Assembly (NCBI GenBank): GCA_008921705.1
Contig: VFFE01007034.1
Location: forward strand, 1,128,649-1,192,648
Direction of reading: 5' to 3'
DNA from: Burhinus oedicnemus
Taxonomy: Eukaryota > Chordata > Aves > Charadriiformes > Burhinidae
DNA length: 64,000 bases
Shown here: positions 36,740 through 48,364 of the stretch, piece after piece
Layout of the letters: each line of letters begins with the position of its first letter
Position numbering within the stretch: the stretch's first letter is position 1
Program-made: the position numbers and the translations under genes
The notes under the pieces: generated by a model
Databases searched by the model: none
Told to the model about the DNA's origin: nothing
What the model saw: the letters and a program-made list of their open reading frames with translations, nothing else

Positions 36740-37130
36740 CACAAATCATTGTGGCTAGAAAAAAACCTCAGAAGATAACTAGTCCAACCCTCATTCAAAG
36801 CAGAGTCAGCTAGGAAGGCTGGTCAGGGCCTTCTCCAGTTAGGTTGTGAATATCACGAAGGATGGAGACTCCACAACCTCTCCAGACAACCTGTGCCAGT
36901 GTTCAATAAGCCTCACAGTAAAAAAGCTTTTCGTTGTGTTGAAATGGACTATTGTGTATTTCCGTTTGTGCCCGTTGCCTCTCATCTCTTCACTGGAAAC
37001 CACTGGGAAGGATATGGCTCCATTTTCTTTATCCCTCCCATCAGGTATGTACACACATTGATAAGATACCCCCTGAGCCTTTCCTTCTCAAGGCAAATTC
37101 CTCTTCAGATTTTCCTATGCTGTTTTACTA
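36740..37130 (-). mobile_element. Older CR1 LINE fragment, minus strand
   Basis: The order of landmarks is that of an inverted CR1: CTAGTCCAACCCTCATTCAA, CAGAGTCAGCTAGGAAGG, AAGGATGGAGACTCCACAAC, CAACCTGTGCCAGTGTTCAA, CTCACAGTAAAAAAGCTTTT, TTTGTGCCCGTTGCCTCTCA and CCCTCCCATCAGG..ACACATTGATAAGATACCCC. It resembles a different CR1 subfamily from its neighbour (of the CR1-C/F sort, from memory). The frame is broken: minus-strand ORF2-like pieces such as VRLIEHWHRLSGEV are interrupted by stops and frameshifts. It is 5' truncated and inactive. Confidence 0.93.
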
Positions 37131-37134
37131 GTGT

Positions 37135-40100
37135 TGCAATGCAGTTACAGTGTGGGCATTTTAGTACAAAGCGTGTGTTCTGTACCTGGTTTTCACTGCC
37201 CATGGGGTTCTAAAACCATTCCAAATTAAAATGTAGAGTACAGTTACCCTCTAGATACTGCTGGATTAACTTCACCAATACTTCCAAAATGTCTGTTAGA
37301 TGTGCATCTGCCAGATATTCTGTGAAACTTCTCTGTTCTTGCTGGCCATTGATAAGTTATTTCTGGTCATCTGCCTCCCTTCCCCCAAACACACATTACC
37401 ATGTGCCAAACATGCTTCGTCTTTTGGTTTATTTGTTCCTTCAGTGAGTCTGCATAGGCTTTCCGTCTCACATTTGTAGCAATATTTCTTCCAGCACAAG
37501 TTACTTCAGTTGTTCATCAGACTCTTAAGAAACTGCATTTTTTTATAATTCTAGCTTTTTGTATGTGCTTTATATGCAAGAGCTTGTGTATGGCATATGT
37601 CCTCCTAATAATACGTGTTCCTTAGGCCTTCTGAGTATAACATATTTAGTCCTTCCTGCTTACTGGTTTTGGCTTTTACAACTAGCTTCATCACTTTATT
37701 TAAAAAAAAAAAAAATAAAACTTATTCGTTGTTGTTTGAGGAAAATTAAAATATTTCTCATTTGGATAGGTTCTCAGAAAATAGTTCCTGTAAAATATAA
37801 TTGGTTTTCAGTATTTTATCTGGTTCGTAATCTGACTTGTCACAGAGGAGATCTATAAGTAGACGTATTAATGGCATCATCAGTCATCTTTGCCTGCACA
37901 GGCATTCCTTGGTGGGAAAGTTTAAAAAGAAAGTACATCTCATTGATCAGGGAGTCATGGCTCCTCGTATGATGAGTTTTTTCAGAGATATGTGAATTTG
38001 TTGTTGTACTTCATGCTGTTCTGAGTTTTATACATTCTTGACAGTATACATATTGCTGTGTCTTTAGAAAATAGCATTACTGTGGTCAAGAGGTTATATC
38101 ACAGGTAGACAGCTTACTTCTATGTTTGACCTTGTTCTATCTCTGTTCTGGGAAGTTTTGTAACCTCTTTTTTCACTTACAAAATTGACATCATAACACT
38201 TAGCAATTTTGTAAAGTTCCTTAATGTCTGCAGATAAATATGATTATTGTTAGCTAGAACTGGAACTGAAAGCTGTGCACTTTTTACAGGAAACTGAATG
38301 ACAGTGGTTTTATCTTGGCAGATCAGAATAGATCTGTGTCTGAAAGGATAAATAAAAAGACAATTATCTTGAAAGACACTGGCCACAATGTAGAGTCAAG
38401 AATCAGTATATTGGGCCCCATATGAAGTGCAGTAACTTTATTTGCAATTTTTACATATTCGTGAACAGTGCTATATGAAATCACCATGAACTGTATAACA
38501 CCTTACAGTTAATGGGACTGATAGCACCCAGGCCAGACTGGGTTATGTTGATGGAGGTGCTCTCTCCTCACCCCAGTCCACCCTGCAGTAACCACAAACT
38601 TGTTTTCAGCCATACAAGCTTACCTTCTCCTGTCACTGAACTTTAATGAAGTTCTCACTGCAGTTAATACACACACACACTCCCCTTTGGCAATAGCTGG
38701 ACCATAGGTAATATAAATCACCAAGAACACAAGAACTGACTGAAATTCCAGAAATAAAGGGATAACGTGGGAAGCTGAAATGCAAATTACTTATTTGCTT
38801 TATTGCCTGTATTACCATAACACTCCAGCCTTATTCTGCAATTCCTCTGTGCTGGCTGTCACTTAGGGTAGCCAAGCTCCAGGTGTCACAGTCAGATGGC
38901 CCGATCTGCCGTCTTCGCAGGGGGAGTGCCTGTCGCGTGGAGTGTCTCCAGAAGTAAACATGAGTTCTATGGAAGGTAAATAATCTGATCTTTCTGAAGG
39001 AGGACACTAGATACATTTGCATTACCATATTCCTTTGTGTTTTTAACTTGCCCTTGGGTTGTTCTGCAGCACATAAGCATCTAGGAGAAAGTTTGAAATG
39101 GAGCTGTCAATACCAGAGTGGTTTGTTAGATGGCCTGCTGAACACTCAAATATCAAGAAACACAAAGGATGCAAAATGAATCATAAAATCATGAGCAGCA
39201 TTGAATGAGCCAGTATTTCTAGAAACTTTGAATTACAGGCAAGTGAACTACGCTTAGTCACTGTATCACAAATTGAAACTGAGGAATGATATTCTGACAT
39301 TGTAGTCTGGTAAGACAGCATGCACTGGCTAAGGGGAACCCTGACTCAGAAATTCATGGGATTCCTAGGCCAGCCAAGTGCTCATTTTCTAGGAGAAGAG
39401 GAATTTCATTTTAGGACCTGCATTGCTTCAGCTCCCAGCATGAGCAGAATGTGCATGGTATTTGTCTGTCTTCTGAAAATGTTCTTCCCTCTCTCCTGAT
39501 TCAAAGGTTAAAGACTGCCGCCGAAGTTATAATTCAGAGAGGCACAATTAGGATATAGCAGTGGCATTTGTGAGTTTAAAACAAGAGAGGAAGGGATTGG
39601 CTGTCCAATGGTAGTGGGTTATTGTATTTTCATTGGTAGCATCCTGGTCTCAGTCTATCTCATGTTACCCATTTACAATACACCTCCAGTTTACTCAAAC
39701 AGATTATGATGATTCCCGTCCCCATCTTCATTTTTGGATCTTATTCTCAGGACCAAGCTACTGTAACAGACAGCCTTGGGGGTGCTCTCAAAGGGAGATC
39801 AAGGACTGAGGTCAACCATATGGAGACAAAATTATCCTATCACCACCTGCCTTAGGTGTGGCTCCTTCCAGTCTGAGCAGAGATTTTATGGGGAGAACTC
39901 CAGTTTCCAAAGTTATCAACACAGCACATTTTAGCAACAGGGAATCCCCACTTTTTCTGACATGGACAGTTTTATCCAGGTCTGTGTCACCATACAGTCC
40001 CGAATCTTCTGTATGCCTTCCCTTAGGATCATGTAGAGAAGGTAGTGATGGCATTTTCTAAGGCTCATTTGAAGCTCGTGAAATCCATGCCCTTTATTTA

Positions 40101-40445
40101 GGGATTTAGTTAGCTCAGAGGTGGGGTTTTGTTTTTTATAATTATGCCACATTCAAGACTTGAAACAATTGCTTTAAGTTTTATCATGCTCATTAGGAGG
40201 CCCTGTGTTTCAAAGATGTTATCAGGTTGTATGACAGCTGTAATTACTCCGTAATATCAACTTCTGCAGTCCTGCTGAAGTATTTTGATTTTTTTTTTCT
40301 CCCTCACTCAGTCAGCTTCCTGGCTGTGCCACATTGTGCCACAAACAGCCTGTTGTTATAAACACTGCAGAAACAGCGCTGCACACAGACAGCCTATTGA
40401 CAACTGAGAGGCGACCCAGAAGATAATTACTAACATCGCTTGGAC
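37135..40445. other. Unique noncoding sequence
   Basis: It includes an A14 run near 37702 and a short (CA)n near 38668-38681. A minus-strand 80-codon frame at 39812-40054 has protein-like composition but no recognisable domain. No repeat family was identified. Confidence 0.5.
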
Positions 40446-40447
40446 AC

Positions 40448-40467
40448 AAAAAAAAAAAAAAAAAAAA
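40448..40467 (+). repeat. Poly-A tract (20 A)
   Basis: Uninterrupted run of 20 A. No retroposed body with which it could be a tail is recognised just upstream. Confidence 0.9.
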
Positions 40468-40469
40468 GC

Positions 40470-40720
40470 ATAGCCAGACAAGGAAGGATATGTTTTTATG
40501 AAAGCAGACAGTCTTAATTCCAAAATTAATTGTGTCTCCAGCCAATGATAATTAAAGGCGGGAGGGAGGGCTGAAGCGGTGCATTTCCCTTTGTTCTGTA
40601 ATTTACCTTATCAGAAAAATGTGCTCACATGTAACAAGACAAGTTCGGAGGACGGATCATCTGGCTTTGTTTCGGACATGTAAGCAACAGTGAAAGAATG
40701 GTTCAGAACCAAATGACTGC
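40470..40720. promoter_or_regulatory. Candidate conserved noncoding element
   Basis: Unique sequence with a CCAAT box followed by TGATAATTAAAGG and a GGCGGGAGGGAGGG G-rich piece (about 40542-40570). There is no open frame. It could equally be a weak promoter-like or enhancer-like segment. Only the motif texture supports this. Confidence 0.22.
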
Positions 40721-41134
40721 AAGGAGATTTGTATCGACCAAACTTTAAATGTCTTTAGGTGACAAAGAAGTATCTTTCTGCATTCATTTCAAGTAACGCT
40801 AAATGTGGTCATATCTCCAGAATAGCACAGCTAAGTGTGTGAAACCAGCTCCCTGCTGCATCAGCAGAGAGGGCAAACCGTAACTTGTTAAGTCTGTCAG
40901 CACCTAACCTCCAGACTGTGAAACAGATTCCGGAGACAAAGAGACCACGCTATTTAAAGTGCAAAGGAGACTGCCAAAAGGTTTCTAGTTTTGCTGAACC
41001 AAGGCAAAAGAAGGTGGTACTTAGGTGTAGAGCTGATAGCCTGAGGGTACATAGTTTTGAGTTTGCTCTTTAGCACATTGGGAAAATACATCCTTTAGGA
41101 TAAGCATCAAAGCAGAAAGATTTTGTAGTCAGTT

Positions 41135-41180
41135 TTGGAGAGCAGTGTATCCCTTGCTTGGAGAGCAGTGTATCCCTTGC
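41135..41180 (+). repeat. Perfect 23-bp tandem duplication
   Basis: Two exact head-to-tail copies of a 23-base unit starting TTGGAGAGCAG (41135-41157 and 41158-41180). Identical copies in unique DNA suggest a recent replication-slippage or end-joining duplication, or a local sequencing or assembly artefact. Confidence 0.95.
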
Positions 41181-41184
41181 TGCA

Positions 41185-43550
41185 GTGTTGCGTCCATCCT
41201 GTCTTCACATCAAAAGGGGACTGGCAGATGCTGCTGTGGAACAATACTTAGTGCTACATGGGGAGTTAATATGACTCCTGCAATTTTCTAAATACCCCAA
41301 AGAGCTCTTGCTATTCCTCAGTTCAGAGACACAGCAGGAGTTCCAGCTGCATTTTGACCCATGCACACTCATAAAATAGAGCTGGCAAAAGATTCAATCT
41401 GCACATATAAAATAGCTTATTTTAAAACAGAAAATCATGACCAAATCATGACTTTTTGCTACATCTAAAATAGTATTTCACTACTACTGTGTGTGGACAG
41501 CATTAAGAGAATGCAACATGCTAATTGTCGTTTCTGATAAATATAGATCTAAAAATTATTATTGGACAGTTAGCTGAGAAAAAGAGTCTGGAATTGTTGA
41601 GGAAAAAAAAGAGAAAAAGAGCCTATCATTCCACATCTTCCTGTTCCTGATAGCTCTTTCTTCAGCTGGACTTTCCTGTAGTTGCAAAATATAAAATTTA
41701 GTTTTCCATTCTATACGGGTTCTCATATCACATTCACTGCCAGATCGGCACTGTGCAATGTGACTAACTTCTGTCGCATGTTGTTTGTTAGCTTGGCGTG
41801 TTAGCCCTGGCAATAATCTTGTCCATAGCTCTAAAAATTGAATTTAGTACAATAACACTAGTGCCTAAAGTCTGAAATGAAAAGCAGCCCAGTACCAGGA
41901 AGGCGTATTCAGTGCTGTGCCACACACGTAAACATCATCTGGAGGGGTGGAGGGGTAGTGCTCAGAACAGTCACTGAGAAGTTACATATGAATTAATTCT
42001 CTCACTCTCATGACTATTTAGTTTGATACCATGAAATTGGAGGAAACAATGGTCCCAATTCATACAGTCAAGTAGTTTAACTTGGCTGTTACAACAATTT
42101 AGTATAAGCAATCCTCATCTTGATTTAGAGAGATGTGCACGTTCATAGACTTGTAAGGGAATTACCACTTTAACAGTGGAACAATTATGCTTATGTGTGA
42201 AGGCTTATATGCATATAAGTATTTCAGTAAAAATATTAGATCCTTAGCCACATTAGTTACATTGTGAAAAGCAGTAAGAATGAATCTCTCCTGATATTTA
42301 TCCCCAACAGAAATAAAGGTCAGAATTACACAAGTGTTTTTTTGCATTTTGGAAAAAAGAATACAGAGTTAGGAATAAATCAGAAGCAGTAAAAGAAAAG
42401 TTATATTTTATAACCATTCCTTTTCTATTTCCTCTTTTTAATGACTTTATTTTGACATTAATTTCTATATTGAATTATTTAAAGGGTAGATTACCTCTGC
42501 CATAATGCAATAGAACAGTATTTTTCCTCAAAGGAGTACTTGAATTGAACTGCCTCCTTTCCACAAAAAAATGCACCGTAAAGTTTCAATGATTTTAAAC
42601 ATGAAAAAGAGAAAGCAGTAACAGTGGTTACAGCATTTGAATCAGGTATGTTGAATATTTCATTTGGAAGGAGTGCAATCCTTATGATGCACGACCGTTA
42701 TTCTTGGCAAAGCCAAAAAACTTGTCTCAGATAAAGAAATCTGCTTTTCTATTGTTGCAAGTAATGTTTTCATACAATCCAGTTTGTAGTGTTACCTCTA
42801 TAAACTCTGTGAAGTAAGAACTGTGTGTTTTTCAGCATGCATGGCATTCTCTTTTTTCTAGAAGCTGTAATACAGAAGCATATCAAAACTGCAACAGTTT
42901 TCTTCAGATCTTTTTCTTTAAATGCTAGATGACTGAAATGTCTCTTGGTCGGCTAATAAGGAATTATGATTCCTGTGGGGAAAGAAGGTCAAAGCATTAT
43001 ATTTTACTAAATGGATAAGCATTTGTTACACTTAGGAAGGTCAGTCCAGTATTCAATGTCATTACTGCAGAAGCACAGTGTATTTAATTTAAACAGGGAA
43101 TCAGATTTCTTCCTGGGTGGACCATCTACATCCAGTGCCACAGTGAAAAGGACTAACATTTTTAAAAATGACTAATGATGTTTGGTACCTGAGCTGACAT
43201 CTTAAAGAAACTTGATGTCTGGAAGCTGTGGGTCATCTGTCATTAGAAAAAATATCCTACTTCAGGTTTCCAAGAGATGGAGAGAACAAGCATGTGTCAC
43301 TGGGTTTTGGGAGAAGTGCTGTTTCAGCTGTGCATAGGTACTCACATGTTCACTTCTAAACAAACTCTACTGTATAACCAGTGAAAAAATGAGTATAGTA
43401 AATACATGCCATTCAATAGGGATCATATTAGATTGTTTATCATTTGGGTTACTGGACATGAAGGTGTCATTGTGCTAGGCAAAATGGAAAACCAAAGAGT
43501 GTAAGTCTGATAAATGACACAAGAGAGTAAATATTAACTCTGTTTCACAG
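41185..43550. other. Unique noncoding sequence
   Basis: No gene, RNA or repeat was recognised. Confidence 0.5.
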
Positions 43551-43559
43551 CAAAGGAAT

Positions 43560-43860
43560 TGACTCATGAGTGTATTATTGCAATCCCAGAGCTGCCCACT
43601 CTTACGACGTTAATTGCCTATCAAACTTATGCTGACCCAGACTCTGATAGAATTAAGGTGTTCGAGGCCTCACAGAACTGAGCCTTTTCATGTTGAGTTT
43701 TTGTTGACATTGCAGTATTTGAACAAGATAAAATAGCATTGCCTCTGTTGCAGAACTCTTAGCTCCGCTGTAGTGCATGCAAGACATGCGTTACCATGTT
43801 GTCATGGCAAATTGCACACGTGGGATTATGCTCTTTAACCATGGCTGTGTCATTATTTTC
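43560..43860. promoter_or_regulatory. Candidate conserved noncoding element with X-box-like site
   Basis: Unique block without an open frame. It contains GTTAATTGCCTATC near 43609 and, at 43798-43811, GTTGTCATGGCAAA. The latter differs at two positions from the palindromic RFX X-box GTTGCCATGGCAAC. RFX proteins bind such sites in promoters and enhancers of ciliary and other genes. Binding here is inference only. Confidence 0.28.
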
Positions 43861-43864
43861 ACTC

Positions 43865-46500
43865 CTTTTCCTCAGTAGTGGGATACAGAATTTACACATC
43901 CTTTGAATCATTGTCAGGCTTTAAATTACCTGTAACAACAGTGGAAAGTTAGTATTTTACATCTTTTGAAAGAAGAGAGCAGCTATTTAGTACCAAATAC
44001 ATGTTTAAAGTATACTCTGCTTTTGTTCTAAGCTGTGTTCTATGTTCTTTCCAAAAGTCTTTCCTGGTTTCCTTCCTAAAACTAAAGACACTTTTCTGAA
44101 ACAGCATTTTAATCTCATGTCACCTTGCAGCAGATTTCAGTTTGTAATGAATTTGCTTTGACTGTATAGACAGGTGTTTTGAGTTTGTAGAACTGAAACA
44201 CTAGTTTTTTGAGCAAATATTTTGAATGAGTACTGCGACTTGTATCTATCAGAACTAATCCTTGGGGACTGGTGGCTCAGAGGAGAATGAATGTTACATT
44301 ATCTAAGCAGAACTAATTGAAACGTTTGCAGTCATTCTTTAGTTGTTTGCACCCTATTTCATTACTGTTTTATCATTAAAAAAGAAGTATTTGATACTGA
44401 GCTTCACTGAGCTCAACAGTAGTTTATGGATTACTTACTCCAAGATAAACTGAAAAATTTTACCACACACTCTTTAAGAATAGCAGAATCTTTTCTTATG
44501 GAGGACTGGCCAAATCCTGCAAACATTACTTATATGCTGTGTGCTAGTAAAATAATGTAATCTGCTTCGATGTCTGAGGTTTGATTGAGGGCAACTGAAG
44601 ATACCACTCTTCTACAATATGAAATCTACTTATAAGACCTCCAAATAATTTGTTTCAAAGATATTTGTCTTAATGGATTGGATTTACAGTCTCCCGAGGA
44701 AGGTTAAGAGTGCAAAGCCATGCATTAGTTTTCATTTCAGATCCAAATCTAATCTGGCACAGTAGTTTTCATTCCCAATGGTTTTGCAGACGCTGGAGAG
44801 TATGGGGTTTTGTTTGCTTGGTAGTTTGTTTTAGTGGAGAGGCAGAGCTCTGCATAGTGAATTCAAGTTTACTGGTAATAGGCTTTCTTTCCTTTACAGA
44901 TTCTGTAGAAGTAGCTCAGGGATAGTGAAGTATTTGTATATCACAGGCTGAATATTACTGATTTAAAAGGCTTCACAGATTAGGCTGTGTTGCACTGTGG
45001 TGCATGATTGTTTTGTAATGTTATTATGACCTGGGCAATATTTGATATTCTGCTAAGGGAATACATGTCTAGAAATTGGGAATACTGGGGATAAATAGGC
45101 TAGATTATAGCTTCAGCTTTTGTTGTCTTTTCAAATATATTTCAGGTAAAATGACTGCAGGGGAAAAAATCCTGAAAAATGTGATATCAACTCAACAAGC
45201 CCAAAAGTAGAAGGCACAAAAACGAGTTCTAAATTACTTAATTTAAAAACCTCTAACAGTGTCTACCTTCTGATCCTAGGAAGGTTGCTTTGTAAGGCTT
45301 TGGATTGCTGATGAGGTGTGTATCAGTAGGAGGAACAAAGTTTCATGGGCTGTTATCCTAAAATTTTAAATAAAATCTTTTAAATAAAATAGCTATCCAA
45401 AGTATTGAAATATAATGCAGGTTAAAGAATCAGTGCATTAAAACATAATTCCAGGTATAATAATATAAAAGACAATGAATGGAAAGACTGTGACTGAATA
45501 GTTTTCCAGTGCAGTTGCTTAGCATACATATATCAGCTCATTTCTGATGAAGTCCTCTATGTAAAGTTTTGAAATCACCTTACTCCTCAAAGCAGATTTC
45601 ATGGCATTCTGACGTTACGTAGTAGGTGATGGAACACGTCTGTGCAGTTGATAATTGCTGTTCCTAACAACTGGATCGAAATACATTTCAGCTGTGACCT
45701 CTCAGTCTGCTTTTGAGCGTAAACCACTGACAGTACAAATGGGGCTAAAGTAAATAATTGTTGAGGGTTATTTTTAAACAAATTTTTGATGGATTTGGTT
45801 GTCTGCTCATTAACCGCTTTTACTCACTCGTCAAAATGGGTCAATATAAAACGGTATGACATGTGGACGTTTCTCAGAACATCAAGCATACAGTAATAAT
45901 AGTTTACTACATGTTGAAATAGGTTGAAAATCTAAAGTCTAAAAATCTAATCTCATAATACAACTTCTAAATTGACATTTTAGCTGTTGCCTTTAATGAA
46001 ATATGACATGGTGGGGCTGTTTTCTAGTTTGGATATTAAATGTAATTTGAAGTTGATGCACAGAACCAGTTGATAAGTAAATAATTGCAGCTCTTCTGCC
46101 TCTCATAATTTACTTACAGACCTCTTATTGTATCTAATGAGCAGCGCAGCCAAAAGCTCAGCCAATATTGCCAGTCCAAGACATTCCAAAACTGCAGTCC
46201 AGAAACCTCAAAAATCACAAAATATGACATTATTATGATTAATTTTAAATTCTTCCACATTTCATTCCAAGTTTTGAATCTCAGACATCGTGCCCGCAAG
46301 TTTTTCTACAGCTCTGGGAACTGGACATTTCCCCTAATGAAAGCATTAATTCTTACATAATCCCTTACTGCCAGTGGTGTGGGCTTCTGAGAAGAGACTC
46401 ATAAAGTATCATGAGACTCTTCAAGAAGTCACAAGAGTAAATGTTCATTAGTCACTTCAGAGGTCTAATCTCACACCTGTAAACCAGCATGTTCCGAATG
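43865..46500. other. Unique noncoding sequence
   Basis: Nothing was recognised apart from a short direct repeat (TTTTAAATAAAAT twice, near 45364-45392). Confidence 0.5.
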
Positions 46501-46504
46501 AGTG

Positions 46505-46980
46505 CCCAAATTTGCTTTTTATCTGCAATATTTTATATACTTCTCTATGTCATGGGTAGCATACAGACTACTTTTACAATTTGGCATATTCACCTCCCAG
46601 AATTCTCTGAGGCATAATTGCTGTTTGAAAAAGGGTTTCATATCTCAATAAAAGATTTTCTGAACAGAAAATACGATTCTGACTATCAGTGCTCTGGTCC
46701 AAAATAATTTGTCCTGTCTTTTGAATTAGTGTTTATTGCCAGATAGCATGAATATATTTTTATGACCTTATTTTTATTATTCGTTGCTAGGTAACGTACT
46801 GTTTTGGAGCCTAGCAAGAATCCAGTCAAATCCAAGTAGTAAACTGTTGCTAATGACCATTTTGTTAGATTATTGAACCCCCTCTGTTTTGTCTCTACCT
46901 GTATTAATGACTAATTTTCAAGAGATTGTTTTTAATTAATTCTGCCACATGATGATTAGCATTGCCAAATATTTAATATC
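46505..46980. promoter_or_regulatory. Candidate conserved noncoding element
   Basis: Unique AT-rich block with several homeodomain-like cores (TTAATTAATTC near 46931) and a strong RFX-type X-box at its centre. No frame or transposon signature is seen. Conservation is untested. Confidence 0.28.
46783..46795 (+). promoter_or_regulatory. RFX-type X-box
   Basis: GTTGCTAGGTAAC fits the X-box form GTNRCC-N(0-3)-RGYAAC with one mismatch (T for C in the first half) and a one-base spacer. Known: RFX dimers bind this inverted repeat. No promoter or gene is visible near it, so if functional it would act as an enhancer site. Confidence 0.5.
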
Positions 46981-46984
46981 TGCT

Positions 46985-47545
46985 TTCAACCTGTGAGAAG
47001 AGCTAAACTTGCAGATTTTTGTTATTGCTTCCATAAGTTCAGTGACTTCCTGACTTGAAGGTAATTCCGTTCTTTCTGTGGAGACCATGAGAATGTAATC
47101 ACTTTCTGCAGGTGCCACTTAATATAGGTGCATGCATAAAACTTATTCTGTTCTTTGGAGGAGTTTTTAATATGTTTTCCCATTCCTTTAGGTAGAAAGG
47201 GAAATTAGGTAGGCATCCATTGCAGTTGGCACTCTGTTCTGCAAGCAGAATATGTATCAGTAGTTAAATGACGAGAACACCTTAGCCCAGTAGATGAACT
47301 CGTGGCACAAAGATTTTAAAGATTGTTGTTATTTTCCATAAACCATTTTTTCCTGCTATAATTAGACTCATGGTTGGTCTACTAGGAAGAATAGAAAGCA
47401 GATTTTCATTTTCTGCATATTATATTAATTCAGTGCTCAACAGAAAGTCATCCCATTTTAGGCACCTAGTTTTCCAGTTTCTTCTGTAATAATGGGGTTG
47501 CCAGAAGGAAAAAGGTCATTTTGTTGCTCACAGCAGAGCTTTAGG
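46985..47545. other. Unique noncoding sequence
   Basis: No feature was recognised. Confidence 0.5.
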
Positions 47546-47549
47546 GTTT

Positions 47550-48045
47550 TGAAAGCAAAGTAATCACGCCACTGTGGCTTATTTTCTGGGTTAAAATTAC
47601 CTAGAGCTGTGCATTATGCAGCCTCTGCAGATTTTCAGAGGAATTCTTTAAACTAATTGGCAGTACAGTTTCGCTATCTGAGTTTCAGGAGAAAAAGGAT
47701 TTCATTTTTTAAACTGCCTTAGATGTTTTAAATTCAGAAAGAAAATGGCCACGATGAACAACATTGTTATGAAAAAGGCTGTAATACTGGTTTAATTAAG
47801 CTGCATTTCAGATTCCCAAAGAATAAGCTGGGTTCTCAGCTTCTCTTTCCTGACCTGAGCACTTTCCTGACATGAGCTGCCATTTCATGCATGTGCTTTA
47901 GAATGAGCACTCTGCTGGGAAAAATCCCACTTTCTCTGCACGTGCCTTTTGCTCTGAAATCATAGCTCAGATGTGCTGATAGTTTCGTTTCCACATTTGC
48001 CAACAGAAGTAAACAACTGCACGAAAACCATGGAATATTAAGAAA
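47550..48045. promoter_or_regulatory. Candidate conserved noncoding element
   Basis: Long unique block with GTTTAATTAAGCTGC near 47790, CATGCATGTGC near 47888 and other compact motif clusters. It has no open frame. This is an impression without alignment support. Confidence 0.25.
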
Positions 48046-48084
48046 GCAAAAAGTAAGAAAGCTGTAAAGCTTTTTTGTGTTGCC

Positions 48085-48113
48085 TTTTTTTTTTTTTAAA
48101 AAAAAAAAAAAAA
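48085..48113. repeat. T13-A16 inverted homopolymer
   Basis: Thirteen T run directly into sixteen A, giving a perfect 26-base self-complementary palindrome that can form a cruciform or hairpin and is prone to slippage. Confidence 0.92.
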
Positions 48114-48337
48114 GAGAGGACCAGAAAGGAACAAAATAATAACGTTTGTAACAGGAAATCCCATCCTAAGTGTTAGTGACAAACAACTTCTTCCTCCCCC
48201 CAACCACTATGCAAGAGAGGTTTCAGTCCCTTGCCATGTCACATCGTTGGAGAAAGCACAGTCAGCACTTCAGCATAAAACCCCTGAAACAAACCATTAA
48301 GTCACAGAGCATGCTGTCCCAAAGACTTGGAGAGCTG

Positions 48338-48352
48338 AGGTCACCGAGGTCA
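48338..48352 (+). promoter_or_regulatory. Perfect DR3 nuclear-receptor half-site pair
   Basis: AGGTCA-CCG-AGGTCA: two consensus half-sites in direct orientation with a three-base spacer. Known: DR3 is the preferred element of the vitamin D receptor/RXR heterodimer. Whether it is bound here is inference; no gene or promoter is visible in the window. Confidence 0.6.
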
Positions 48353-48364
48353 TGGTCCTAATAA

